In this document: in pieces, positions 19,185 through 28,396 of the stretch
Layout: every line of letters begins with the position of its first letter
Position numbering within the stretch: the first letter of the stretch is position 1
Source of the DNA: Pseudanabaena galeata CCNP1313
Lineage (GTDB): Bacteria > Cyanobacteriota > Cyanobacteriia > Pseudanabaenales > Pseudanabaenaceae
DNA: 64,000 bases
Direction of reading: 5' to 3'
NCBI RefSeq assembly: GCF_029910235.1
Contig: NZ_CP112874.1
Location: 2,604,001 to 2,668,000, forward strand
Position numbers and translations under genes: made by a program
Notes under the pieces: generated by a model
The model's database searches: none
The model's input: the letters and a program-made list of their open reading frames with translations, nothing else
Told to the model about the DNA's origin: nothing

Positions 19185-19243
19185 CGCAAAACATCCTAAT
19201 TAAGTCAATTTTGAGATTTTCAGCAACTATTCCTTTCCCATCT

Positions 19244-19286
19244 AAGAATTAGTGTTGCTGTGCAAAGCACCGCAACACTAATTCTT
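19244..19286. repeat. Inverted repeat, 15-bp arms
   Basis: AAGAATTAGTGTTGC (19244-19258) pairs exactly with 19272-19286; an outer imperfect layer (CCCATCTAA/TTAGACTGGG) lengthens it. Confidence 0.8.
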
Positions 19287-19384
19287 GAGTTGTGTAATGT
19301 CTATTTTTAGACTGGGAATGGAGTTAAAGAGATGAAAATCCCAGAGTTCATTTTATCTCCTTGCGATCGAATATAACCGTATCC

Positions 19385-19435
19385 AAACCCAAAATAGAGT
19401 GGCGATGCGACGCATTTTCACTCTATTTTGGGTTT
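19385..19435. repeat. Inverted repeat, AAACCCAAAATAGAGT arms
   Basis: AAACCCAAAATAGAGT at the left and its exact complement ending at 19435 form the stem; the tip is imperfect. Confidence 0.8.
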
Positions 19436-19463
19436 ATGTCCTGAAACCATTGGCGACAGCAAT

Positions 19464-19524
19464 AAAACCCAAATAATTTTTAAAAGCCTTGCTTTGTAAG
19501 GCTTCTAAAAATTACTTGGGTTTT
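19464..19524. repeat. Imperfect inverted repeat, AAAACCCAA-bounded
   Basis: AAAACCCAA at 19464 and TTGGGTTTT ending at 19524 enclose a longer stem with a few mismatches (AAAAGCCTT/AAGGCTTCT tip). Confidence 0.75.
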
Positions 19525-19616
19525 ATATCAAGATTTTTACTGGAGTTGTTAAGGAATGTTACTTAGTTTCTAATAGTTGAGACTAGCTCCACCTTCATCT
19601 TTTATGTTCTATATGT

Positions 19617-19633
19617 CTTGTGAATGACACAAG
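19617..19633. promoter_or_regulatory. 17-bp dyad in the cpeB upstream region
   Basis: CTTGTG-AATGA-CACAAG is a perfect 6-bp dyad with a 5-bp spacer, 49 bp before cpeB. It could be an operator for a light- or CpeR-type regulator, which is a guess from position only. Confidence 0.35.
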
Positions 19634-19660
19634 CAAAAAAACAACATTTTAATAAGATAA

Positions 19661-20239
<579 letters not shown>

Positions 20240-20312
20240 TCTTTGCTAATTGCTCATAAACATTAACAGAAAGCTAACAGTATAAAAAGAATCCAGTTTG
20301 GAGATTTAATAA

Positions 20313-20807
<495 letters not shown>

Positions 20808-20812
20808 TTTTT

Positions 20813-20878
20813 AGCTTTTAGCGATTAGCTTTTAGCGATTAGCTTTTAGCGATTAGCTTTTAGCGATTAGCTTTTAGC
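20813..20878. repeat. 14-bp tandem repeat, 4.7 copies
   Basis: AGCTTTTAGCGATT is repeated without change at 20813, 20827, 20841 and 20855, with a partial unit at 20869. TTTTAGC within it is the complement of the GCTAAAA heptamer found at 22384-22466. Confidence 0.95.
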
Positions 20879-20896
20879 TGAAATAATTAATTATGT

Positions 20897-20970
20897 AAGC
20901 CCAGAAGTTCTAAGCGATTTTCTTCCTTCAAAAGGTAGAATCCTAGTACTTCTGGGTTTGCTTTTTGTAT
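20897..20970 (+). terminator. Terminator or attenuator after cpeBA
   Basis: CCCAGAAGT (20900-20908) and ACTTCTGGG (20948-20956) form a stem with a large loop, followed by TTTGCTTTTTG. Position between cpeA and cpeY suggests partial termination, giving more CpeBA than lyase. Confidence 0.65.
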
Positions 20971-20993
20971 TTTGTCAACCGAGTTTCTAATTA

Positions 20994-21028
20994 GCTAACA
21001 GCTAAAGGCTAACGGCTAACAGCCAAAT
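20994..21028. repeat. Heptanucleotide repeat (GCTAACR), five units
   Basis: GCTAACA, GCTAAAG, GCTAACG, GCTAACA and GCCAAAT follow each other at a strict 7-bp spacing immediately before cpeY. This resembles the short tandemly repeated repetitive (STRR) heptamers known in cyanobacteria. Confidence 0.85.
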
Positions 21029-21033
21029 AACAT

Positions 21034-22299
21034 ATGGATAAACGCTTTTATAGTTTTTTTAATTTGACAGAAGATCAGGCGATCGCCATTTTAGATACGC
21101 CTCAAGATCAAATAGGTGAAGATGATTCGAGGTATATCGCTGCTTCACATTTAGTTAATTTTAATTCTGAAAGATCGATTGACGCTTTAATTAGAGCAAT
21201 TCAAAAAAACGATCCTGAAATGGAAAATCGGATTGTGCGGCGGAAGGCTGTGGAAACTCTAGGAAGGCTTCAAGCAACCGTAGCTTTGCCCGTCATTCGG
21301 GAATGCCTATCCGATCCAGATTGCTACATGGTAGAGAATGCAGTTTGGGCGATCGGTGAAATTGGTACGGAAGATCCTGAGATTCTGCAAGAAATTACGC
21401 AATTACTGGATAGAGAAGCACAAACCTATCGCGTGATCATCCAGACTTTAGCGAAGTTAGATTACAAACCTGCGATCGCCAAGATTAAACCATTCACCAC
21501 CGATGAGAGTCTGCCCATTTCCAGTGCTGCAATTACGGCTCTCTGTCGGTTAAATCGAGATTTTTCGCAAATGGATCAGATTGTGGCGCTGTTGCAAAAT
21601 CGCAACGTGATCGCTCGACGCTTATCGATTCAAGATTTAATTGATGCTAATTATTACGCGGCAATTCCCGATATTTCCCATTGCCCTGTATCTCTAGTAT
21701 TCCGACTGCGTGGCATTCGCATGTTAGGAGAAGCAGGAATCCAAGAAGGAGCGATCGCTTTTGCTGACATTCAACCCTATCTCGAAAAATCTTTAATCGA
21801 TCACCCCAATTCACTATGCCTTGTGCATCGTTACGATACTTTGCCAGATTTATCTTTTTTAATTCATGAATTATACGAAACTGATTTTGGGCGGTGCTAC
21901 ACAGCAATTAAGACAATTTTAGAGAGCTATGCCGAAACTGCTCCAGAAGCCCTTTTTAATACTTACGAGCAAGAAGCAAAAAATGACTATGGGGCTCATT
22001 TCCACGTCATGAAGCTTTTTGGTTGGCTAAAACATGCTCCTGCCTACGATCTATTAATTGAAGCTCTACACAATAAGCAACCCCAATTCCAAAAATCCCG
22101 TGCCGCCGCCGCGATCGCCCTAGCTGAAATTGGTGACCCAAGAGCCATCTCCGAAATCAAATCTTGTCTCACCGCCCAAATCTGGGATCTCAAATATGCC
22201 TCTCTACTAGCCTTAGAGAAACTTGGCGATCGCAGTGGCTACGAAGTACTTGCCAACGATAGCGATTTACTAATTCGTGAGAAAGCTAATAGCTATTAG
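21034..22299 (+). CDS. cpeY: Phycoerythrobilin lyase subunit CpeY
   Basis: This is a 421-residue HEAT-repeat protein of the E/F lyase clan; start MDKRFYSFFNLTEDQAI and repeated LGRLQATVALPVIRECL-type helices are typical. CpeY attaches phycoerythrobilin to Cys82 of CpeA in well-studied strains, helped by CpeZ. Its place after cpeBA and before cpeZ supports the assignment. The last residues (ANSY) and stop are encoded by the heptamer repeat at 22285-22319, so the C-terminus is probably variable between strains. No clear Shine-Dalgarno sequence is seen. Confidence 0.93.
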   Translation: MDKRFYSFFNLTEDQAIAILDTPQDQIGEDDSRYIAASHLVNFNSERSIDALIRAIQKNDPEMENRIVRRKAVETLGRLQATVALPVIRECLSDPDCYMVENAVWAIGEIGTEDPEILQEITQLLDREAQTYRVIIQTLAKLDYKPAIAKIKPFTTDESLPISSAAITALCRLNRDFSQMDQIVALLQNRNVIARRLSIQDLIDANYYAAIPDISHCPVSLVFRLRGIRMLGEAGIQEGAIAFADIQPYLEKSLIDHPNSLCLVHRYDTLPDLSFLIHELYETDFGRCYTAIKTILESYAETAPEALFNTYEQEAKNDYGAHFHVMKLFGWLKHAPAYDLLIEALHNKQPQFQKSRAAAAIALAEIGDPRAISEIKSCLTAQIWDLKYASLLALEKLGDRSGYEVLANDSDLLIREKANSY

Positions 22300-22319
22300 C
22301 TGTTAGCTGTTAGCTGTTT
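22285..22319. repeat. Heptanucleotide repeat (GCTRTTA), five units, overlapping the cpeY end
   Basis: GCTAATA, GCTATTA, GCTGTTA, GCTGTTA and GCTGTTT at 7-bp spacing cover the last four cpeY codons, its TAG stop and 20 bp beyond. Confidence 0.85.
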
Positions 22320-22383
22320 AGATTAGTCAATAAAGGTTGTAGGCAAAAGATGAGAAAGTGAAACTTTTTCAATGTTCATAAAA

Positions 22384-22466
22384 GCCAAAAGCCAAAAGCT
22401 AAAAGCTAAAAGCTAAAAGCTAAAAGCCAAAAGCTAAAAGCCAAAAGCCAAAAGCTAAAAGCTAAA
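22384..22466. repeat. Heptanucleotide repeat (GCYAAAA), twelve units
   Basis: Twelve units of GCYAAAA follow each other without spacing change, ending 24 bp before cpeZ. C and T alternate irregularly at the third base. It occupies the space where the cpeZ ribosome binding site region begins. Confidence 0.95.
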
Positions 22467-22490
22467 TCCCATTACCCATTACCCATCACC

Positions 22491-23099
22491 ATGTCCACCG
22501 AAACCTTTTTCCAACAACTAAAACACCCCAACCCCAATGTCCGCAACCAAGCAATGTGGGGAATTGCTGACAATTACGATGCCGAAGTAATTAATAGACT
22601 AATGGCACTGCTCGATGAAGAAGACACTACCTATCGTCGAGCCGCCGTCAAAACTTTAGGTGCGATCGGTCATGAGACAGTAACGCCATTAGTTGAGGCT
22701 TTGCTCAATAGCGACAATATGACCGTGCGAAGTAGTGCCGCCAAAGCTTTAGCCCAAGTCGTAATTTGTCATCCCGATGAGCCTTTGTCCGATGAGGGTG
22801 TGCAAGGATTAAGGTCAGCATTACAAGATCAAAATCCTGTGGTAAATATCGCAGCAGTAATGGCAATGGGCGAGATCGGAGCACCTGTAGTACATCTTTT
22901 GATTGAGGCTCTGCAAACAACTGAAAATCCTGCTTTGGCGGTTTCTTTGGTTAATGCGATCGCTTCGACTGGTGATAGTCGTGGGATTGACGTGTTACAA
23001 GCCATTATTAACGATGAGGCGGCGGATTCCTATGTGCGGGAGACGGCAACTAGTGCCATATCCAGACTAGAGATGGTGGCAGGGTTTAAGAGAAATTAA
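22491..23099 (+). CDS. cpeZ: Phycoerythrin lyase-type chaperone CpeZ
   Basis: This is a 202-residue HEAT-repeat protein (AVKTLGAIG, SSAAKALAQ and AVMAMGEIGAPVV helices). CpeZ is known to assist CpeY and to stabilise phycoerythrin subunits during bilin attachment. Length matches the family. It is 191 bp from cpeY, the gap being mostly repeats, so it may have its own start site as well as read-through. Confidence 0.92.
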   Translation: MSTETFFQQLKHPNPNVRNQAMWGIADNYDAEVINRLMALLDEEDTTYRRAAVKTLGAIGHETVTPLVEALLNSDNMTVRSSAAKALAQVVICHPDEPLSDEGVQGLRSALQDQNPVVNIAAVMAMGEIGAPVVHLLIEALQTTENPALAVSLVNAIASTGDSRGIDVLQAIINDEAADSYVRETATSAISRLEMVAGFKRN

Positions 23100-23188
23100 G
23101 GTGATTTCGGGTAATAAAAATACCAAGATGTGGTCTAAATTAACCCTAAAATATTAAACCGATAATAAAACAATTCTAAAAAATCACT

Positions 23189-24382
23189 ATGTCCGATCCC
23201 AAGGTTAGCGCCGCCGTAGCGAGTCTCTACAATACCTATCCTTTTCCACCTGAACCCATCTTAGATGAGCCACCACCGGGGTATAACTGGCGTTGGAATT
23301 GGCAAGCTGCCTATAGCTTTTGTACGGGGCAAAAACCTGCTAGAGATAATATTCGGATTCTTGATGCTGGCTGTGGATCGGGCGTAAGTACAGAATACCT
23401 AGTCCATCTCAATCCTGAAGCAACCGTAGTTGGGATTGATCTCAGTGAAGGGACTCTTGCCGTTGCCAAAGAACGCTGCAAAAGATCGGGAGCCACCAGA
23501 GCCGCGTTCCATCACCTCAGCTTGTTTGATGCCGACCAACTCGAAGGAGAGTTTGATCTCATCAACTCCGTAGGAGTGTTACACCATACCTCCGATCCGA
23601 TTCGTGGTATTCAAGCCCTTGCCAATAAGCTTGCCCCTGGAGGATTGCTACATATTTTTGTCTATGGCGAGTTAGGTCGTTGGGAAATTCGCTTGATGCA
23701 AGAAGCGATCGCCTTATTGCAAGGTGACAAACGCGGTGATTATGTTGATGGCGTAAAAATTGGTAGAGAGATATTTGCCAATCTACCTGAGACTAATGCT
23801 CTACGTCGTCGCGAAAAAGAACGTTGGGAAATGGAAAATACTCAGGATGCCTGTTTTGCCGATATGTATGTGCATCCTCAAGAGATTGATTACAACGTTA
23901 ATACGCTATTTGAATTAATTGATGCATCGGGCTTAGAATTTCTCGGCTTCTCAAATCCACAGGTATGGGATTTAGATCGCTTGATTGGTAAAGCACCCGA
24001 TTTAATTGAGCGATCGCAACATCTCTCTGAACGCGATCGCTACCGACTGATTGAAGTTCTCGATCCCCATACAATTTCTCATTATGAGTTCTTTTTAGCA
24101 CGTCCTCCAATTCCTAAACAAACTTGGCAAGTTGATGCAGAAATCCTTGCGGCGATTCCTGAGCCTAGTCCTTGTATCTATGGCTGGAAAGATAGTCCGA
24201 ACTTCTTTGACTATAATTATCAACTTGCGAGAATTAGTGATGCAGAATGGAAGTTCCTACTAGCTTGCGATGAAAATCAAACTAAACAGCAAACAGTTGC
24301 CCAGATTTTGCAGTCCGTTGATGCGAGTTTAGATGATGTGCGATCGCTCCAAAAGCAACAAATCATTCTTTTGAGCGCCTAA
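23189..24382 (+). CDS. Class I SAM-dependent methyltransferase
   Basis: This 397-residue protein has a Rossmann methyltransferase domain at about 35-190: ILDAGCGSGVSTEYL (SAM loop), VVGIDLSEGTLAVAKER and INSVGVLHHTSDP. The N-terminus (VASLYNTYPFPPEP) is a conserved lead of a cyanobacterial group. A C-terminal region of about 170 residues has no clear domain. The substrate is unknown. It follows cpeZ by 89 bp on the same strand but there is no evidence that it belongs to pigment synthesis. Confidence 0.88.
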   Translation: MSDPKVSAAVASLYNTYPFPPEPILDEPPPGYNWRWNWQAAYSFCTGQKPARDNIRILDAGCGSGVSTEYLVHLNPEATVVGIDLSEGTLAVAKERCKRSGATRAAFHHLSLFDADQLEGEFDLINSVGVLHHTSDPIRGIQALANKLAPGGLLHIFVYGELGRWEIRLMQEAIALLQGDKRGDYVDGVKIGREIFANLPETNALRRREKERWEMENTQDACFADMYVHPQEIDYNVNTLFELIDASGLEFLGFSNPQVWDLDRLIGKAPDLIERSQHLSERDRYRLIEVLDPHTISHYEFFLARPPIPKQTWQVDAEILAAIPEPSPCIYGWKDSPNFFDYNYQLARISDAEWKFLLACDENQTKQQTVAQILQSVDASLDDVRSLQKQQIILLSA

Positions 24383-24415
24383 AATTTAATTTGCAGATCT
24401 ATTGAAACCCAAACT

Positions 24416-24464
24416 AAGAAAGATTTTGAAAACACTGCTAAGCAGTGTTTTCAAAATCTTTCTT
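24416..24464. repeat. 24-bp perfect inverted repeat
   Basis: Arms 24416-24439 and 24441-24464 are exact complements around a single-base centre; AAACCCAA lies just outside on the left. It probably ends the methyltransferase transcript. Confidence 0.85.
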
Positions 24465-24503
24465 ATGGCTCGTTCGATCAGAAATTGCCGTAATACCAAT
24501 TCA

Positions 24504-24527
24504 CAAAAGTGTGGCAACACTTTTGTA
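24504..24527. repeat. 10-bp inverted repeat
   Basis: ACAAAAGTGT pairs with ACACTTTTGT around a four-base loop. It lies in the left part of the composite repeat region. Confidence 0.7.
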
Positions 24528-24547
24528 TAGCTATAGCCACCTGTATC

Positions 24548-24620
24548 AGGACAAATCAAAACCCAAGTAGTGTGAGGCGGCGCGAAGCGCCGCCTCACAC
24601 TACTTGGGTTTTATGTCCTA
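24548..24620. repeat. 26-bp perfect inverted repeat with outer arms
   Basis: AAAACCCAAGTAGTGTGAGG.. (24558-24583) and its complement (24587-24612) enclose GAA; AGGACA/TGTCCT add an outer stem. The same plan with a different sequence is at 59349-59423. Confidence 0.9.
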
Positions 24621-24649
24621 ACAAGAATGGCGACAGCTATATATTAAAA

Positions 24650-24707
24650 ACCAAACCCAGTAAGGGTTTTAAAAACACAAAATGGCGTAGCCATTTTGTG
24701 TTTTGGT
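24650..24707. repeat. 15-bp inverted repeat near the TIGR03943 gene
   Basis: AAAACACAAAATGGC and GCCATTTTGTGTTTT enclose GTA; ACCAAA/TTTGGT lie further out. It stands 40 bp before the next gene. Confidence 0.8.
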
Positions 24708-24748
24708 ATAAGATACAAACTGTAGGACTTATCTAGTCGTCTTTCCCC

Positions 24749-25531
24749 ATGTCTTCACGATCCACGAATTCTTCATCGTTTCTAAGTACTTACTGGCAGA
24801 AGTTTTTACCTTGGCTAGAATCTTGTGCAATCTTAGCTTGGGGAATTACGCTTCTGAAGCTATGGCTGGCGGGACAGCTATATCTCCTAGTCCACCCCAA
24901 CTACATTCCTCTAACCGTAATCGGAGGAATTATACTAACCATTGTTGGTATAGCTGAAGCTTGGCGTGTGTCAAAACGGCGACAAGGTTATACCAATAAT
25001 CAACAACATGTGACATTGATCAAGCCATCCTTGAGTAGTAGTTTGCTCTTGATTGTAGCGATCATCGCTTTGCTTATTAACCCACGACCATTCACTAGCG
25101 AAAAAGCAATTCATCGGGGTGTCATCGACAATATTGCCGATGCCAGAACTATCCCCCAATCGTTTCGCGCTAGCAACCGCCCCGAAGAGCGCACCCTAGT
25201 AGAATGGGTACGCACAATCAGCGCCTATCCTGAACCTGATGCATATAAAGGTCAAAAGGTAAAATTAACAGGCTTTGTTGTCCATGCGCCCGATCAGCCA
25301 GACAATATGTTTCTGATTACGAGATTTGTGATTACCTGTTGCGCTGCCGATGTTTATCCTGTGAGCCTGCCAGTCAAAATTGCGGAAAGCCGTGCTAACT
25401 ACCCACCCGATAAATGGTTGCAAATCGAAGGTCAAGCCGATGTGGATATTAACAATGGCAACCGCCAAGTAGTAATTGTGGCAAGTAATATCACCGCGAT
25501 CGCCGAGCCAAAAAACCCTTACGACTACTAA
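24749..25531 (+). CDS. TIGR03943/DUF1980-type membrane protein
   Basis: This 260-residue protein has three probable membrane spans in the first ~115 residues (ILAWGITLLKLWLAGQLYLL, IPLTVIGGIILTIVGIAEAW, SLLLIVAIIALLI) and an OB-like C-terminal domain with FVITCCAADVYPV and the DKWLQIEGQADV segment. These fit the YcgQ/TIGR03943 family, which normally pairs with a YraQ-type permease. No such permease lies next to it here. A role in metal or small-molecule transport is only suggested by family context. Confidence 0.85.
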   Translation: MSSRSTNSSSFLSTYWQKFLPWLESCAILAWGITLLKLWLAGQLYLLVHPNYIPLTVIGGIILTIVGIAEAWRVSKRRQGYTNNQQHVTLIKPSLSSSLLLIVAIIALLINPRPFTSEKAIHRGVIDNIADARTIPQSFRASNRPEERTLVEWVRTISAYPEPDAYKGQKVKLTGFVVHAPDQPDNMFLITRFVITCCAADVYPVSLPVKIAESRANYPPDKWLQIEGQADVDINNGNRQVVIVASNITAIAEPKNPYDY

Positions 25532-25535
25532 CAAT

Positions 25536-25563
25536 TAAATGACATCAGCTAAATGACATCAGC
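25536..25563. repeat. 14-bp tandem duplication at the permease gene end
   Basis: TAAATGACATCAGC occurs twice in succession. The second copy encodes the last residues (ADVI) and part of the stop of the minus-strand permease gene. Confidence 0.9.
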
Positions 25564-26391
25564 AAATGTCCGTTCCATTTTCCTAAAATACCAAATACCA
25601 CTCCAAAGCAATAAAAATACTAATCCGACTGAAAGCAAAAAGCTTGGCATATATATATTTGCATTACTACCAAGAATTGCCCATCGAAACCCGTCAATTA
25701 CACCCACCATTGGATTAATAGAATATAGTAAACGCCATTGCTCAGGCACAATATTGCTGCTAAAACCAACTGGAGAAATATACAAGCCAAACTGAATAAT
25801 AAAAGGTACAACAAATCTAAAATCTCGATATTGGACAGTCAACGCGGCTAACCATAAACCTGCACCCATTGAAGCCGCTGAAGCGATTAGGATAAAAAAT
25901 GGCAATGTCAAAATTCGCCAATCAGGAACAAAGTTATACCAAGCCATTAATCCCAAAAGAATGATTCCTGAGATTAAGAAATCCACAAAACTGACAATCA
26001 CTGCACTAGTTGGCACAATTAGTCGAGGAAAGTACACCTTAGAAATTAGATTAGCGTTCCCAATCAAACTATTGCTACACTCACCCAAAGCATTGGCAAA
26101 GAACTGCCAAGGTAACATACCTGCAAAAACTAGAATTGGATAAGGAACGCCTTGTGAAGGTAATTTAGCAATATTTCCAAACACCACAGTAAATACAACC
26201 ATAGTTAGAAAAGGTTTAATTAATGCCCAAGTAATGCCGATCGCAGTTTGTTTGTAGCGGACTAAAATATCGCGCCATGCTAAAAAATAAAATAGTTCTC
26301 GATAGCGCCACAAGTCCTTCCAATACTGATTTTCTATACTTCCAGCTTCAATTATTAGTTCTTTTTGAGAAGCATTACCTTGGTCATCCAT
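25549..26391 (-). CDS. ABC-2 type polysaccharide export permease
   Basis: This 280-residue integral membrane protein has six predicted spans and the LWRYRELFYFLAWRDILVRYKQT start typical of Wzm/TagG-like permeases that export surface glycans with a separate ATPase. The expected Wzt-like ATPase gene is not adjacent; the upstream neighbours are an HAD-like protein and a full ABC exporter. A 14-bp duplication covers its stop codon region. Confidence 0.9.
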   Translation of the reverse strand: MDDQGNASQKELIIEAGSIENQYWKDLWRYRELFYFLAWRDILVRYKQTAIGITWALIKPFLTMVVFTVVFGNIAKLPSQGVPYPILVFAGMLPWQFFANALGECSNSLIGNANLISKVYFPRLIVPTSAVIVSFVDFLISGIILLGLMAWYNFVPDWRILTLPFFILIASAASMGAGLWLAALTVQYRDFRFVVPFIIQFGLYISPVGFSSNIVPEQWRLLYSINPMVGVIDGFRWAILGSNANIYMPSFLLSVGLVFLLLWSGIWYFRKMERTFADVI

Positions 26392-26578
26392 AAAATTAAA
26401 ATTTGGAATAAGCGTCTTATGTGAGTTGGAATTGTACAGCTTATAGCAAGGGTTTCAAGCTATGGCTCATACGAGATAAGTATAAGTTAAGTCTTTGCGT
26501 ATTTACTTCCTCTCAGACCACAACTCTCATAAGACGTAATAAGTTTAAGTGTAAATGTCAAGTCACGTTAATAGTTTA

Positions 26579-26682
26579 TAAGTAGCTGGGCATAAATAAA
26601 CTAAAAACCTAGAAAGCTGTCCCGCCCGCGTAGCGGGCGGGACAGCTTCTGGTTTTAGGTTTTAATTATGGTGAGCTACTTA
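26579..26682. repeat. 102-104-bp palindromic element, family 1, copy B
   Basis: TAAGTAGCT at the left and AGCTACTTA at the right frame CTAAAAACCTAGAAAGCTGT..CCCGCCCGC/GCGGGCGGG..ACAGCTTCTGGTTTTAG. Its right end supplies the TAA stop codon of the HAD-like gene. Confidence 0.9.
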
Positions 26683-28185
26683 GCAAAAAAACAATAAAAA
26701 ACTCATGTAAATAAATCGTCTTGACAATAAAATAATTGGACTAGATTTTAGGGCTTTCACAGCGAGCCTGCGAGACGAATCCTTATGACCTTTTTGCAAT
26801 TCTTGCCACGCATAATTAGAATATGCAAAACTATTTTGGCGAGCGTAGACATATTTTAGAGCGATCTTGGCTAATAGATTACTTCTTTGTATTGAAGCGG
26901 GCAGCCAAGCAAACGCGTGAACGTAATTTGAAAATAAAATCTTTAAAGTATCTTTGAATTCATACTTTGGCGCAAGATCGTAGAACTTACTTTCTGATTG
27001 ATGTCGTGAAAATGGTTGCGTTCCGAAGGCTTCTGCTTCAGCCTTACTTGGATTACAAATAAAAACTTTCAGTAAGTCTTCGGTAATTTGCTTAAAGTAA
27101 TCAGATGTACTTTCTTGTGGCTGAAAATTTTTAGTTAGATGCTCAGCAAAATTAACAATTGCCTGATGTTGCACTAGTAGCCCCCACTCAATACCACTTT
27201 CATTACTATCAGACCTTAAAATAGGCACATATATGTCATCTTGTTTTTCGTATCTAACTGTACTTCCATGATCTGCTGCCATAAACAACTCTAAAATTTG
27301 AGGATCGCATAAAAAATAGCGATCGCTTCTGTCATTAACTTCTAAAAAATAAGGCATTAACCGATCCTTAGGGAAAGCTTGAGTAGTACTAAGGAGACCG
27401 AAAAAAAAGCCTTGTAAGCCCGTATCTGGATAAATATTCCCTGCTGCTAAAAGATTACTTAGAGATCTTTGCGATTTACCAGACCAGCCAATATCTACTG
27501 TGGCATAAGGTATTTTGTCACCCATTCCTTCTTGCTTAAAGTATCCAATAGCTTTGTCCCGAAAGATCTTAGCCATAGCAAGAATTTGCTCTAGAAAAGA
27601 TGGATCTTGAAAGACTTCTGTCAAGATCATAATTTCATTAGCATTAAGTGCTTTGTCCCAACTGTCTTCTCTAAAATCATATCTAGAGAGGATATCAGCA
27701 ATTAGTTCTGGTTTCAGATTAACTCGTTCGCAAATGATACGAATCGAAAGAAATCCTGGATTATCGATAAGCCAATTAAATTCTTGTTCACCTATAGACT
27801 CAATGGAGGGAAAGTGAAAAGCTTGTCTCGATCCATAAAAATATCGGCAATCAATCTCATATCCCCATTGACTGATGATCGTTTGAGCAACCTTAAAAAG
27901 AATTTGCCCATCCCTAGCCATGAAATATAGCCTTTGAATACCTTTCTGCTTCGCTTGTATCAAAACCCAATGGACGAAACCAAAAATGATTGGCGCAATA
28001 ACATTAGTAGAAGTATCCCAAATCGTCTTTTTATTGATCTCAGTTTCAGGACAATGTAATCGACAGATACGGGATGTCTCAACCAGTTGAGATCTAAAAT
28101 AAGATGATAGTTTTTCATTTTCTACTATCATCTGTTCGTAACGATTGAGATCTGTTTTTAGAGAAGGAGACAAACTTACATCCAT
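26680..28185 (-). CDS. HAD-like hypothetical protein of the surface-polysaccharide region (COG5610-like)
   Basis: This is a 501-residue cytoplasmic protein. IQRLYFMARDGQILFKVAQ (about 84-102) and VDIGWSGKSQRSL (near 239) are the blocks shared by HAD-superfamily proteins found with glycan synthesis genes. The catalytic role is not established: the first motif is ARDGQ rather than the usual DxDGT. It lies between an export permease and an ABC exporter on the same strand. The stop codon lies in the end of the repeat element at 26579-26682, so the last residues (FLLFFC) may not be the original end. Confidence 0.65.
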   Translation of the reverse strand: MDVSLSPSLKTDLNRYEQMIVENEKLSSYFRSQLVETSRICRLHCPETEINKKTIWDTSTNVIAPIIFGFVHWVLIQAKQKGIQRLYFMARDGQILFKVAQTIISQWGYEIDCRYFYGSRQAFHFPSIESIGEQEFNWLIDNPGFLSIRIICERVNLKPELIADILSRYDFREDSWDKALNANEIMILTEVFQDPSFLEQILAMAKIFRDKAIGYFKQEGMGDKIPYATVDIGWSGKSQRSLSNLLAAGNIYPDTGLQGFFFGLLSTTQAFPKDRLMPYFLEVNDRSDRYFLCDPQILELFMAADHGSTVRYEKQDDIYVPILRSDSNESGIEWGLLVQHQAIVNFAEHLTKNFQPQESTSDYFKQITEDLLKVFICNPSKAEAEAFGTQPFSRHQSESKFYDLAPKYEFKDTLKILFSNYVHAFAWLPASIQRSNLLAKIALKYVYARQNSFAYSNYAWQELQKGHKDSSRRLAVKALKSSPIILLSRRFIYMSFLLFFC

Positions 28186-28396
28186 TTGTTTAACTATACA
28201 TACTCATAAGAAGTTTAAAAATGGTAGCGCTATTTTAAAGTTACAAAAACTTACTGGGGTTGATTTTTAATTTAGTCAAATAGGAGCATCTTGTTTACGT
28301 GGGGATGTAAATAATTAAGAAGAGTTCTAGATATTTCATATCCCAAATATCATTATTCTATTTCTTTGACATAAAAAAATATTTTTAGAAATCTCT

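Larger units (their letters stand above)
24383..24748. other. 366-bp region packed with four inverted repeats
   Basis: Inverted repeats at 24416-24464, 24504-24527, 24548-24620 and 24650-24707 take up most of this gap. The text TAGCCACCTGTATCAGGACAAA near 24534 recurs near 59335, so part of this is a dispersed composite element. Confidence 0.8.

Noticed and set aside
20813-20878. 14-bp repeats after cpeA as a CRISPR or regulatory operator array
   Set aside because: There are no spacers and the unit is related to the other heptamer arrays nearby; STRR-type repeats explain it better.
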